Shown: positions 1-7,706 of the stretch, piece by piece | Layout: every line of letters begins with the position of its first letter | How positions within the stretch are numbered: the first letter of the stretch is position 1 | Notes under the pieces: model-generated | The model's database searches: none | What the model saw: the letters and a program-made list of their open reading frames with translations, nothing else | What the model was told of the DNA's origin: nothing | Made by a program: the position numbers and the translations under genes | Source: Streptomyces sp. NBC_01431 | GTDB taxonomy: Bacteria > Actinomycetota > Actinomycetes > Streptomycetales > Streptomycetaceae | Assembly: GCF_036231355.1 (NCBI RefSeq) | Contig: NZ_CP109496.1 | Location: 7,626,001-7,690,000, forward strand | Length of the DNA: 64,000 nucleotides | Reading direction: 5' to 3'

Positions 1-170
1 CGGCATCAAGACGCGTATCGGGTCGTGATCAGTGAGCATCGCGGTTTCCGGGGCGGGGGCCCATCTCGGGTACGGAGCCCGGCGGTCTGCGCCGTGTGGG
101 CGGTAGCGACGCCGCTGGCAGGTAGCGGCGGGGCCCGAGGGCCCGGCCGCTTGAGCGCCGGGATGGGGTG

Positions 171-749
171 TCAGAGCACGGCAAGGCGGTCCACCAGCAG
201 TTCCACCCTTTGATCGGTTTCGCCGGGCATCAGCCGTCGCGACCGGGTCAGGGTCGCCACCCCGTGCAGGGACGCCCAGAACACCTCGGTGAACAGCCCC
301 GGGTGGACACCGTCCCCCGCGACCTCGGCGAGGCACTCCAGCAGCGCGGCGAAGGCGTCCTTGAGAGGTTCCGGGGTGTCCTCCTGTGCGTACGCCAGAC
401 CGCCGTCGAGCTGGAAGATGGCGTCGTAGACCGCCGGGTTGCGTGCGGCAAAGTCGAGGTAGGCGCACGCCAGGGCGGTGACCCGCTCGCGCGGGCCGTC
501 CACGGCGGCGGTCGCGGCCCGCACCGCCGCGGCCAACTCTGTGGCGCCTTGGAGGGCGACGGCGCCGATGATCTCGCGTTTGCCGCGGAAATGGGTGTAG
601 AGCACGGGCTGGCTGTACTCGATGCGCTCGGCCAGCCGGCGCGTGGTGACCGCGTCCCAGCCCTGCTGCTCGGCGAGTTCACGGGCCGTCGCCACGATGA
701 GGTGCTCGCGAACCGCCCGTTCGCGCTCCTTGCGTTCCTGTACCGACAT
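171..749 (-). CDS. TetR/AcrR family transcriptional regulator
   Basis: A 192-aa repressor with the TetR layout: an N-terminal helix-turn-helix at about residues 15-60 (TRRLAERIEYSQPVLYTHF is the recognition-helix region) and a divergent C-terminal ligand domain. The ATG at 749 is chosen because homology begins just after it; longer in-frame extensions run through the promoter and into the divergent gene. It is transcribed away from the DUF1772/monooxygenase pair at 840-1681. Two identical-type palindromes lie in the shared gap, so it probably represses itself and that pair. The ligand is unknown. Confidence 0.9.
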   Translation of the reverse strand: MSVQERKERERAVREHLIVATARELAEQQGWDAVTTRRLAERIEYSQPVLYTHFRGKREIIGAVALQGATELAAAVRAATAAVDGPRERVTALACAYLDFAARNPAVYDAIFQLDGGLAYAQEDTPEPLKDAFAALLECLAEVAGDGVHPGLFTEVFWASLHGVATLTRSRRLMPGETDQRVELLVDRLAVL

Positions 750-759
750 AACTCGAAGC

Positions 760-824
760 CTAGCACCGCTAGACATCCAAGCGGCAGTAGTACTAGCGTT
801 GACCGCATCAGCTAGCAGCGCTAG
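760..824. promoter_or_regulatory. Two CTAGC-N3-GCTAG operators between TetR and DUF1772 genes
   Basis: The perfect 13-bp palindrome CTAGCACCGCTAG occupies 760-772 and CTAGCAGCGCTAG occupies 812-824. A half-site (CTAGCG) sits between them near 793. The second copy lies between a possible -35 (TTGACC, 799-804) and -10 (CTAGAT, 821-826), a position expected to block transcription of the 840 gene. Binding by the adjacent TetR protein is inferred from position. The -10 is close to the ribosome site, so the promoter call is less certain than the palindromes. Confidence 0.7.
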
Positions 825-839
825 ATCCCAGGAGGGGCC

Positions 840-1286
840 ATGCTCAGCGCACTTCAGGTCATCACCACAGTCGCCGTCGGTCTGATGGTGGGGGTGGAGT
901 TCTCCGTCGCCTTCGTCATGAACCCGATCTTCGAGGCCCTCCCGCAGGACAGCAATCAACAGGCCCGCTCCCACGGGGGCCGGATGCTCGGCGCCGTGAT
1001 GCCGGTCTGGTACATCGGCTCACTCGTCCTCGTCGGCATCTGGGCGGTGGCCGGATGGCACCACCACGGCACCCGCCTCGTCGTCATCGCCGCCGCGCTG
1101 CTGATCGTCAGCGTGATCATGTCGGTCCTGCTGCTCGTCCCGATCAACAACCAGGGCAAGACCTGGACCCCCGACAACCGGCCCGACGACTGGAAGCAGC
1201 AGATGAAGCGCTGGGACCGCTACCACTACTTCCGCGTCGCCATCATCGTCGCCGCCTTCGCCGCGCTGGTCGCCGCGCTCGTCTGA
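840..1286 (+). CDS. DUF1772 (anthrone oxygenase-like) membrane protein
   Basis: A 148-aa protein with four predicted membrane segments (about residues 5-25, 55-75, 82-102 and 130-148) and the DUF1772 features: an early small/polar helix followed by a conserved N-P (FVMNPIF) and a loop carrying W-x-x-R-H-type residues (RWDRYHYFR, about 125-133). The family includes fungal anthrone oxygenases. AGGAGG lies just before the ATG. It forms an operon with the ABM-type monooxygenase 44 bp downstream, so oxidation or protection against a quinone-like aromatic is a reasonable guess. Substrate unknown. Confidence 0.85.
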   Translation: MLSALQVITTVAVGLMVGVEFSVAFVMNPIFEALPQDSNQQARSHGGRMLGAVMPVWYIGSLVLVGIWAVAGWHHHGTRLVVIAAALLIVSVIMSVLLLVPINNQGKTWTPDNRPDDWKQQMKRWDRYHYFRVAIIVAAFAALVAALV

Positions 1287-1330
1287 GTCAGGACACACCC
1301 ACTATCCGATAGCGAGAGGGAGTACCGAAG

Positions 1331-1681
1331 ATGGCCAAGTTGCAGAGCCTCGACCCGCACACGCCGATGTTCGCGCAGTTCAAGGAGGAGACCGGGCCCA
1401 TCGTCCTGGCCAACACCTTCTTCGTCCCGAAGGAGCGGACCGAATCGTTCCTGACCCTCTTTCAGAGGCAGGCCGAGTTCATGAAGGCTCAGCCGGGGTT
1501 CGTCTCCCTGCAGATGCACAAGGGAACGGCGGACAGTCGGCTACTGATGAACGTCGCCGTCTGGGAGTCGACCGAGGCTCTCGCCACGGCGTTCGCCAGC
1601 TCGGAGTTCCAGCGCATGGCGGCCGAGTTCCCCGACGACATCGTGTCGTACCCGCACATCTTCGAGCAGATCGACGTATGA
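1331..1681 (+). CDS. Antibiotic-biosynthesis-monooxygenase (ABM) fold protein
   Basis: A 116-aa single-domain protein of the dimeric alpha/beta-barrel ABM superfamily (quinol monooxygenases, heme-degrading relatives). Visible features are an N-terminal strand region (PIVLANTFFVPKE), a helix (FLTLFQRQAEFMKAQPGF), the strand VSLQMHKG and the W-E-S/T motif (NVAVWESTEAL) common in the family. It follows the DUF1772 gene under presumed TetR control. Both families contain cofactor-free or quinone-modifying oxygenases, so the pair may act on one aromatic compound. This is inference; heme- versus quinone-type activity cannot be told from sequence alone. Confidence 0.85.
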   Translation: MAKLQSLDPHTPMFAQFKEETGPIVLANTFFVPKERTESFLTLFQRQAEFMKAQPGFVSLQMHKGTADSRLLMNVAVWESTEALATAFASSEFQRMAAEFPDDIVSYPHIFEQIDV

Positions 1682-1884
1682 CACGTCCTGAAAGGCATCA
1701 GGGGCGGGGCGGTGGCGGAGCGGGAAAACGGTCACTCTGACCTGGGAGACCATGCACCCAGTGGTCAGTCAGCATGTGTTCAGCTCGCTTGCGGAGGAAG
1801 TGACGGCGTTCGCGGAGGCCGGGGCATGGTGGTGGAGTTCGAGGGGCCGCGGTCACGCGCCTCGTCGAACTCACCGTCATGCAG

Positions 1885-2295
1885 CAGTCAACGAACTTGT
1901 GCCACGGAGTCCGGGAGCTGCGCTTTGGGAGCGGCGGGTCGGCCGTGAAGTGGGCGATGTCGGTGCAGACGCTGAAGTCGGGGCTGCCGGTGGTTGTGTG
2001 GAGCTGGCCGATGGTGGCGGCCAGGGCGCCTGTCGCGCCGGGGAACGGCCTGGCGGTGGGGGGGCGAGGTCGAGGTCCAAATGCCGGTTCCGGTAGGGGC
2101 GTTCGGGGGTGGCGGCTTCGGCTTGCGGGGCTTGAGCCTGGTCGGTGATGTCGTGGTCGGTTCCGGGGCGCTTGGGCAGGCGGCGATTTCGGCGAGGAGC
2201 GTGTGGGCGCGCTGGTCGATGCCGTCGAGGGACTGGGGCGTGAGGTAGCCGGGGCACGACCAGGCGGTCGAGACGGCGGCCGTGGGCGGCCGCGG
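1885..2295 (-). pseudogene. Decayed gene downstream of the KilB-like gene
   Basis: Read on the minus strand just after the KilB-like stop there is coding-like text, RRLDRLVVP, that continues as GYLTPQSLDGIDQRAHTLLAEI only after a frame change near 2240. No start codon remains at the junction and the downstream part breaks up into proline/arginine-rich reading frames. I read it as a frameshifted remnant of the partner gene that often follows such a protein. Family not recognised. The rest of 1682-2295 holds nothing else I can support. Confidence 0.4.
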
Positions 2296-2766
2296 TCAGT
2301 GGTTGTTGGGGCTCAGCAGCGTGGCAGCTGCGGTGACGAAGGCCACCGCCGCCTCCTTGGCCGTGTGCCGCTGTGCGTCGAGTTCGGTGCGGCTCGTGGC
2401 TCGGCGCAGCGCGTACGTGGCATCAGCGGCCTGTTGGGCGGGGCCGGTCAGTTCGGGGAGCAGGACCTGAAGGCGGATGTGGGGTGCTGTGATGGCCGCC
2501 CGAGTGTCGTGGGACCTCGTCTGGGCCTCTAGCTGGTGTTCGGTACCTGCTTCGGTCAGGGCCAGACGCTCCCGGTGAAAGATCGCCGAGCGGTGCGCGT
2601 CCAGGGCGGCCGCGAAGTCGGTGACGGCACCGAGCTGGTCCTGGCGGTGACTGTCGGCGCGCTGCTCGGTACGTGCGGTGCGTGCCGCACGGTGCTGGAG
2701 GAGTCCGGCGGTCAGAGCGCCGGCGAGGGTACCGAGTACGGCGACGATTGAAGGCCATATGGACAT
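2296..2766 (-). CDS. KilB-like small membrane-anchored protein
   Basis: A 156-aa protein with one N-terminal membrane helix (WPSIVAVLGTLAGALTAGLL, residues 3-22) followed by a long, charged, probably coiled helical region rich in Ala, Arg and Gln. This arrangement matches Streptomyces proteins commonly annotated as KilB-like, encoded on integrative plasmids and as chromosomal strays. Its molecular role is not established. The next gene in the same direction is decayed, suggesting a plasmid-derived scar. Similarity is judged by layout and sequence style, so the name is tentative. Confidence 0.6.
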   Translation of the reverse strand: MSIWPSIVAVLGTLAGALTAGLLQHRAARTARTEQRADSHRQDQLGAVTDFAAALDAHRSAIFHRERLALTEAGTEHQLEAQTRSHDTRAAITAPHIRLQVLLPELTGPAQQAADATYALRRATSRTELDAQRHTAKEAAVAFVTAAATLLSPNNH

Positions 2767-3298
2767 CAGATGGTGGGTCCTCTCGAGTGGTCGGTTTCGA
2801 GGATGGAGACTGGCGGATCGCGAGGTATGCGGCGACGGGCGTCAGTAACCGGGTTACACCTGCGGCGCTCTGGACCTACCCTGGCGGTCAGTTGCGGCCG
2901 GGCCTACGTTCGCCTGCCGCCGACACCACTGCTGCCGAGCCGTCCGGCATACGCTTGTCCGCCTCGTGCCGCCCCCCTCGCCCCGGTGTGTTGTCCAAAG
3001 GTTGTTCGCTCCCTGCGTATCCAGCGGGGAAGGCTGTATCCAGCTGCGGGCATAGATGGTCCATCACCTCCGACCACACCGCTCGGATCAGCCTCGAAGC
3101 GGCCCAGGAGAGCGGGCACGTGCTTTACGGAGCCGCACTCGTCGGTAAGCGTCGACCAATCCGTCATGCGTTCATCCAACCAGTTGGCTCCGGACGAATC
3201 ACGCCCGCGACCGACTCAAGGAGCCTCCACGGAACTGCGGTCAGAGCCCGGATTTCCCCAGCGGCAGGGGCACTTCCCTGCCCAGAGCTTAGATCCCG
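2767..3298. other. 532-bp stretch without a supported gene
   Basis: All six frames are short or low-complexity here and none has a recognisable domain or a convincing ribosome site. The reading frames that cross it look like shadows. I see no tRNA, repeat or terminator. Confidence 0.5.
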
Positions 3299-3609
3299 GT
3301 GGTCCCGCAGCGGAATGACAGGGGCCGTAACCTCGCCGTCCCATTCCCGCTCCAGGAGGCCTGGGGCTGGGATGACGACCCCATCGCCGCCACCCAACAT
3401 GCGTGCGTCGCCGACGTCTACACCACGGCTCCATCGTGCTCGGCACCGACGGTGGCCTCTCCTACTGGACCTTGGTCGCGACCGGTCCCCAGCGAGGCAA
3501 GGTGTGGGTGGTGAGTGAAGTCGGCGCCTACCCGTAGCCGATGTCAGTGGCGTTGGGCTTCCGGGAGTGGATGCGACGCTGGCACGGCGGCAGTGGCTGG
3601 TGGGACTGA
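3299..3609 (+). pseudogene. SMI1/KNR4-family protein remnant with several frameshifts
   Basis: Three collinear pieces of an SMI1/KNR4 protein occur in different frames: NLAVPFPLQEAWGWDDDP (from about 3329), then HGSIVLGTDGG...TGPQRGKVWVVSEVGAYP (about 3428-3537), then GFREWMRRWHGGSGWWD before the stop at 3607-3609. The order and the W-rich C-terminal tail are those of the family, often immunity proteins of polymorphic toxins. At least two frame changes (about 3420-3430 and 3531-3560) and a missing N-terminus make it non-functional unless the sequence is wrong. Confidence 0.65.
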
Positions 3610-3724
3610 CCAACATCTCGCCGGGTAGTGACTGACTACCAACTCGCCGGATTGTGGTGGGAGCACGAGGGCAGACCAAAATCGCTTTGGGGGGCCGCTT
3701 CGGCGCCCCTACTGTGGAGAGGTG

Positions 3725-4255
3725 ATGACCCAGGTGATCGTTCTCAATGGTGGTTCCAGCTCGGGGAAGTCCGGGCTTGCCCGGTGTCTGCAGGCGGCCT
3801 TGCCCGATCCTTGGCTGGCCTTCGGGGTCGACACGTTGATCCAGGGTATGCCCGCATCTATGAGTGGGTCGGAGACGGGGATCGAGGTCGCTCCGGATGG
3901 CGGGGTGGCGGTCGGGTCTTCGTTCCGGGCGCTGGAAGAGGCATGGATCGAGGGGATCGCCGCAATGGTCCGTGCGGGTGCCCGGGTCATCGTCGACGAG
4001 GTGTTCCTCGGTGGAGCGGCATCTCAGCAGCGGTGGCAGAAGGCTCTGGGCGGATTGCGGGTGCTGTGGGTTGGCGTCAGGTGTGACGGCGCGGTTGCCG
4101 CCGGTCGTGAGGTCGCACGAGGTAATCGGGTTACTGGGATGGCCGAAGCGCAGGCAGACCTGGTCCACCAAGGGGTGCGCTACGACCTGGAGGTGGACAC
4201 GACGCATGCCGAGGCCCTGGAGTGCGCGCGGATCATCGCAGCCCATGTGCACTGA
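3725..4255 (+). CDS. Chloramphenicol phosphotransferase-like kinase
   Basis: A 176-aa P-loop protein. The Walker A motif NGGSSSGKS is at about residues 8-16 and a conserved F-G-V-D-T segment at 38-42 matches the CPT family, whose Asp in this position is the presumed catalytic base for 3'-O-phosphorylation of chloramphenicol. The central segment (VIVDEVF) and the long C-terminal helices fit. A GTG three bases upstream is also possible; the ATG at 3725 is preferred for spacing from GGAGAGG. Whether it acts on chloramphenicol or another alcohol is not decidable here. Confidence 0.85.
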   Translation: MTQVIVLNGGSSSGKSGLARCLQAALPDPWLAFGVDTLIQGMPASMSGSETGIEVAPDGGVAVGSSFRALEEAWIEGIAAMVRAGARVIVDEVFLGGAASQQRWQKALGGLRVLWVGVRCDGAVAAGREVARGNRVTGMAEAQADLVHQGVRYDLEVDTTHAEALECARIIAAHVH

Positions 4256-5010
4256 TCACTGATCGACGGTGCAGCTGAACTCCGCTGTGGCGCCTGAGAG
4301 GTACGCCTCCGAAGTGTGGCGGGCCCCCTGTCTCAGCGAGCCCGCCCTGCCCGTGTGGGTCCAACACCACGTGCCGGGCGGCGAGTTCGGCCCAGTGATG
4401 TTCACGGTCACCGGTCTTTCCGGCTGGGCGCCCCGGCTGGTACCCGCTCAGTGCCCGCCAGTTGACGGCACTGACGGGGCGCCCCGTCGAGCCCGGCGCG
4501 ATGCCTGGACCAGGAGGACATCGCTGGTCAATTCTCCCAAGGTGCCCGTGCCCCGGGGGCCGCCCCGGCGCAACTGGCCGCGTTGGTAACGCTGCTGAGC
4601 CCGGCCACCGCGGTCGTCGGCCGCCTTGGGGCCCGACGCCTCCCACACCAACGGCAATCACCGGGCGAAGACGCGCTCGGCAACGGAATCCACCGCACAA
4701 TCACGCTGACCTTCGTGCCCCCACAGCCCGAGGACAACGGCACCGGTGTTCCCCGACCGCCCTCCCCGTGCAGTGAGCGACCGAACCGACCGTGGATGTC
4801 GTGGCGAAGCTGAGCGGGCCCAATCCTCGAACCTGCGACCTAGGCGCTAACGCCGCCCTGTTTCAGCCGTGGCCTTGATCTCGCTTGGTCGAGGCGGTCT
4901 TGGAGACGGAAATGACGGTGACCGCATCTGCTGGCGGTCCGGCGGGCTGGGGCGAGGTGCGGTGGGGGCGTTCGAGACCTGACGCCCAACAGCGAATACT
5001 GCCCTACACC
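4256..5010. other. 755-bp stretch without a supported gene
   Basis: No frame has convincing coding character. A coding-like scrap (about 4269-4455, with text such as VWRAPCLSEPALPVWVQHH) opens directly after the kinase gene but falls apart, and I do not recognise its family. No RNA gene is visible. Confidence 0.4.
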
Positions 5011-5039
5011 TTGACTGGTACAGACCTTTCCACTTGAGT
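5011..5039 (+). promoter_or_regulatory. Chitinase promoter with DasR-type (dre) site
   Basis: ACTGGTACAGACCTTT at 5014-5029 matches 12 of 16 positions of the Streptomyces dre consensus (ACTGGTCTAGACCACT), the operator of the N-acetylglucosamine repressor DasR. It overlaps a -35 element TTGACT (5011-5016), with a weak -10 (TTGAGT, 5034-5039) 17 bp on. This arrangement is typical of chitinase promoters in the genus. About 125 bp separates it from the GTG start at 5165. Confidence 0.65.
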
Positions 5040-5164
5040 GGCTCGCTAACGGCGGCAACCCCGCAAAGGGAGTCGGGCGTGTGACGGAAGCCGTGTGCCG
5101 CTTGGCTGATGTCGCAGAGTGCTGCCGATCCCCCCCACGCGAGCGCACCCAAAGGAGTGATCAC

Positions 5165-6064
5165 GTGCTGAAAAGGTGCCTGACAGCATGGATCGCAGCA
5201 CTGGCGACGTCGGCGGCCTTGGCCGTCACGCTGCCGATGTCCACCGCCTCAGCCGCCCCGCGGCAGGCCCTGAGCTGTACCTATTCGGACTGGGTTGCCG
5301 GCAGGTCCTACGTCACCGGAGACGTCGTCAGGTACACCAACGGCCAGTACTTCCAGGCCACACACGACAATCCCGGCTACGACCCGACCATCAGCACCTG
5401 GTACTGGAATCCCTACAACTGCGGCACGGGATCAGGGAGCCAGTCCGGTTTCGTGGTGAGCGAGGCTCAGTTCAACCAGATGTTCCCGAACCGCAACAGC
5501 TTCTACACGTACAGTGGCCTGACCGCGGCTCTCAGCGCCTACCCCGGCTTCGCGACAACGGGCAGTGACACCGTCCAGAAGCAGGAAGCGGCCGCGTTCC
5601 TGGCCAACGTCGCGCACGAGACCGGCGGCCTGGTCTACGTGGTGGAGCAGAACACGGCGAACTACTCGCAGTACTGCGACTGGAGCCAGCCCTACGGCTG
5701 CCCGGCGGGACAGTCGGCGTACTACGGTCGCGGTCCGCTCCAGCTCTCCTGGAACTTCAACTACAAGGCGGCGGGCGACGCGCTCGGCATCGACCTGCTC
5801 AACAATCCGAACCTGGTCCAGAACGACTCCGCGGTCGCCTGGAAGACCGCCCTGTGGTTCTGGGACACCCAGAACGGCGCGGGCTCGATGACCGCACACA
5901 ACGCGATGGTCAACGGTGCCGGGTTCGGCGAGACGATACGCAGCATCAACGGCAGTGTGGAGTGCAACGGCGGCAACCCCGCCGAGGTGCAGGACCGGGT
6001 CAACTACTACCAGAACTTCGCCCAGGTTATCGGGGTGGGGCCGGGCGGCAACCTGAGCTGCTGA
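5165..6064 (+). CDS. Secreted family 19 chitinase with N-terminal chitin-binding domain
   Basis: A 299-aa exported enzyme that hydrolyses chitin. It has a signal peptide (about 1-33, KR then a hydrophobic run ending ASAAPRQA), a CBM5/12-like module (about 35-80; W-x-x-G-x-x-Y-x-x-G-D-x-V, then Y-W-N-P) and a GH19 catalytic domain (about 90-299). AHETGG carries the catalytic acid Glu, EQNT the second acidic residue, and YYGRGPLQLSWNFNY is the family signature. The GTG at 5165 is chosen because AAAGGAG sits eight bases upstream and the signal peptide starts there. The dre-like site suggests induction by chitin breakdown products. Confidence 0.95.
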   Translation: MLKRCLTAWIAALATSAALAVTLPMSTASAAPRQALSCTYSDWVAGRSYVTGDVVRYTNGQYFQATHDNPGYDPTISTWYWNPYNCGTGSGSQSGFVVSEAQFNQMFPNRNSFYTYSGLTAALSAYPGFATTGSDTVQKQEAAAFLANVAHETGGLVYVVEQNTANYSQYCDWSQPYGCPAGQSAYYGRGPLQLSWNFNYKAAGDALGIDLLNNPNLVQNDSAVAWKTALWFWDTQNGAGSMTAHNAMVNGAGFGETIRSINGSVECNGGNPAEVQDRVNYYQNFAQVIGVGPGGNLSC

Positions 6065-6194
6065 ACGGCGGCCGCTGACCGGCTCCGCGATGGAATTTCC
6101 GCGGGCGCGTTCCCGGCGTAAGTGTGGAAGGGGTGCGGTCCGCCAGCGACGCCCCCACCCCTCAACCTCTATACCTGAAAGGGGAGTTGGATCA

Positions 6195-6695
6195 CTAGAG
6201 CCCGTCCGGGTGAGCATGTAGGGCCTTGGCGATGAGGTCGTGGATGAGGTATTCGCCGGGGGCTCGGTTCTCTTTGAGGCGGGGGAGGTCGCCGGGGCCG
6301 AACCAGTCGTAGGTGGTGTGCTTGGACCATTCCAGGGCGGGGTGGTCCAGGTCGCCGTCGACCTCGATGAGGTAGTCCGCTTCGTGCCGTGTTCCGTTCC
6401 CGTCGTCGCCGGTCCAGGTGGTGATCCCGAGCAGGCGGTGGATACGGCGAAGGCGCCAGCCGGTCTCCTCGGCGACCTCACGGGCGAGAGCATCCAAAAG
6501 TGATTCGCGGGGCTCGACGTGGCCGCCGACGATGTCCCAGCAGTCGGGGAAGAGCCGCCGGTGTGGGCTGCGTTTCTGCGCGAAGGCTCTGCCGGCACGG
6601 TTGAGGATGACCGCGCCAACCGCCCAGGTCTCGCCGTAGGTGGGGACCGGGATTTCGACGTCGTTGTCCACGGCCACGCGGTGCTGATCTGGCAT
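6195..6695 (-). CDS. Nudix hydrolase
   Basis: A 166-aa Nudix protein. The Nudix box, running from GHVEPRE to REVAEETGW at about residues 62-84, has every metal-binding residue (G-x5-E-x7-RE-x2-EE-x-G). The upstream text QKRSPHRRLFPDCWDIVGG is typical of Nudix enzymes acting on nucleoside-diphosphate-linked compounds or on 8-oxo-dGTP. It is monocistronic and convergent with the chitinase gene. Substrate cannot be assigned. The ATG at 6695 removes a long upstream extension that has no domain content. Confidence 0.9.
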   Translation of the reverse strand: MPDQHRVAVDNDVEIPVPTYGETWAVGAVILNRAGRAFAQKRSPHRRLFPDCWDIVGGHVEPRESLLDALAREVAEETGWRLRRIHRLLGITTWTGDDGNGTRHEADYLIEVDGDLDHPALEWSKHTTYDWFGPGDLPRLKENRAPGEYLIHDLIAKALHAHPDGL

Positions 6696-7137
6696 GTCCT
6701 CACTGTAGGGCCGTGTCAGGCCGCTGGCCTGGGCGTTGACCGTGGCATGACGGGGGCTCAGGGTCCGCGTGCAGAAGTGGGGGCTGAGGCCGCGCCGGTC
6801 TCCGGGACCTCGGCGTCGCTGACTCTGGCACCGTGGGGCCGCCCCCTTCCGTGACCTGGATTCAGATGCGGCTGCCGGTCGTGAAGGAGACCGCCAGACC
6901 GAAGGGCGGGGCATCGTCGCCCGCCGCTCTTCGGCGGCCGCAATGCCTGGGCTCCCTTTGGCAGAGGGTCTCGGATAGGTCCCTGCATGCCGTCTCGGCG
7001 TCGCGCCGCCGGTAGCCGTGTCGGGGGTTCCAGTCCGGCGGCGGCAGGAAGCGGCCCGCGGCCAGCCGTGCGCGGGAGCGGAGGCCTCTCGCGCCGGACA
7101 GCGAATTCCGGAAGACCCGTACGGAAACCCCTTGCTC
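6696..7137. other. 442-bp intergenic region
   Basis: I see no gene. It holds the promoters of the divergent Nudix and ArsR genes; no core promoter stands out. Confidence 0.4.
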
Positions 7138-7161
7138 AATGGTCAAGAATCGTTGACCATT
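7138..7161. promoter_or_regulatory. Inverted repeat operator abutting the ArsR-type gene
   Basis: AATGGTCAA (7138-7146) and TTGACCATT (7153-7161) form a perfect 9-bp inverted repeat with a 6-bp spacer, ending five bases before the start codon at 7167. There is no ribosome-binding sequence between, so the message may start very near the ATG. An ArsR-type dimer bound here would cover the promoter, giving autorepression. Binding is inferred. Confidence 0.6.
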
Positions 7162-7166
7162 AGGCC

Positions 7167-7706
7167 ATGCCTACCGATGATCTTCCCGAGACGTTTCACG
7201 TCACCACGGACGAGCAGCTGCGAGCCGTCTCCAATCTCACCCGCCACCGGATCATGGCCGTGCTCCGCTTCGAGCCCGCGACGATTACGCAGATCGCCGA
7301 GCGAGTGGGCCTCGCGAAGGGGAGTTCCAGCTATCACGTACGGCTGTTGGAGCGGGCCGGCCTGGTGAAGGTGGTACGGACGCGGAAGGTGCGGGGGGTC
7401 ACCGAGCGGTACTACGCGATGGCCGCGCGGGCGATCGTGCTGCCGGATCCGGGGGAGGGAGGGCCGGATGTGCTGATGCGGCATGCGGTGGCGGACCTGG
7501 AGGCGGCGCCGGTGGATGGCGAGCGGCACGTACGGATGGCGCACCTGCGGCTCACCGAGGAGCAGTTCGCGCAGCTGGGGGCGCGACTGGAGGCACTGGC
7601 GGACGAGTACCGGGAGCTGTCCGATCCGTCGCTGCCGGACGCGTCACTCGTCTTCGCACTGTTCCACCCGGCACCGCGCGAGCAGGGCGAGGGAGACGTC
7701 AAATGA
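7167..7706 (+). CDS. ArsR-type winged-helix transcriptional regulator
   Basis: A 179-aa regulator with a winged helix at about residues 18-90 (LRAVSNLTRHRIMAVLRF, then TITQIAERVGLAKGSSSYHVRLLERAGLV). Cysteine metal-sensing motifs are absent, so it is likely not a metal sensor. The C-terminal half is a helical region seen in ArsR proteins that control efflux pumps. Its stop overlaps the ATG of the MFS gene (ATGA at 7703-7706), so the two are translationally coupled and the pump is the obvious target. Confidence 0.9.
   Translation: MPTDDLPETFHVTTDEQLRAVSNLTRHRIMAVLRFEPATITQIAERVGLAKGSSSYHVRLLERAGLVKVVRTRKVRGVTERYYAMAARAIVLPDPGEGGPDVLMRHAVADLEAAPVDGERHVRMAHLRLTEEQFAQLGARLEALADEYRELSDPSLPDASLVFALFHPAPREQGEGDVK

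Noticed and set aside
3164..4252. 362-codon minus-strand frame
   Set aside because: Mostly antisense to the P-loop kinase gene and the SMI1/KNR4 remnant, with no domain.
4818..4845. tRNA-like T-arm (reverse complement contains GGTTCGA) that might mark an attachment site
   Set aside because: The stems on either side of the loop do not pair and no other tRNA parts are nearby.
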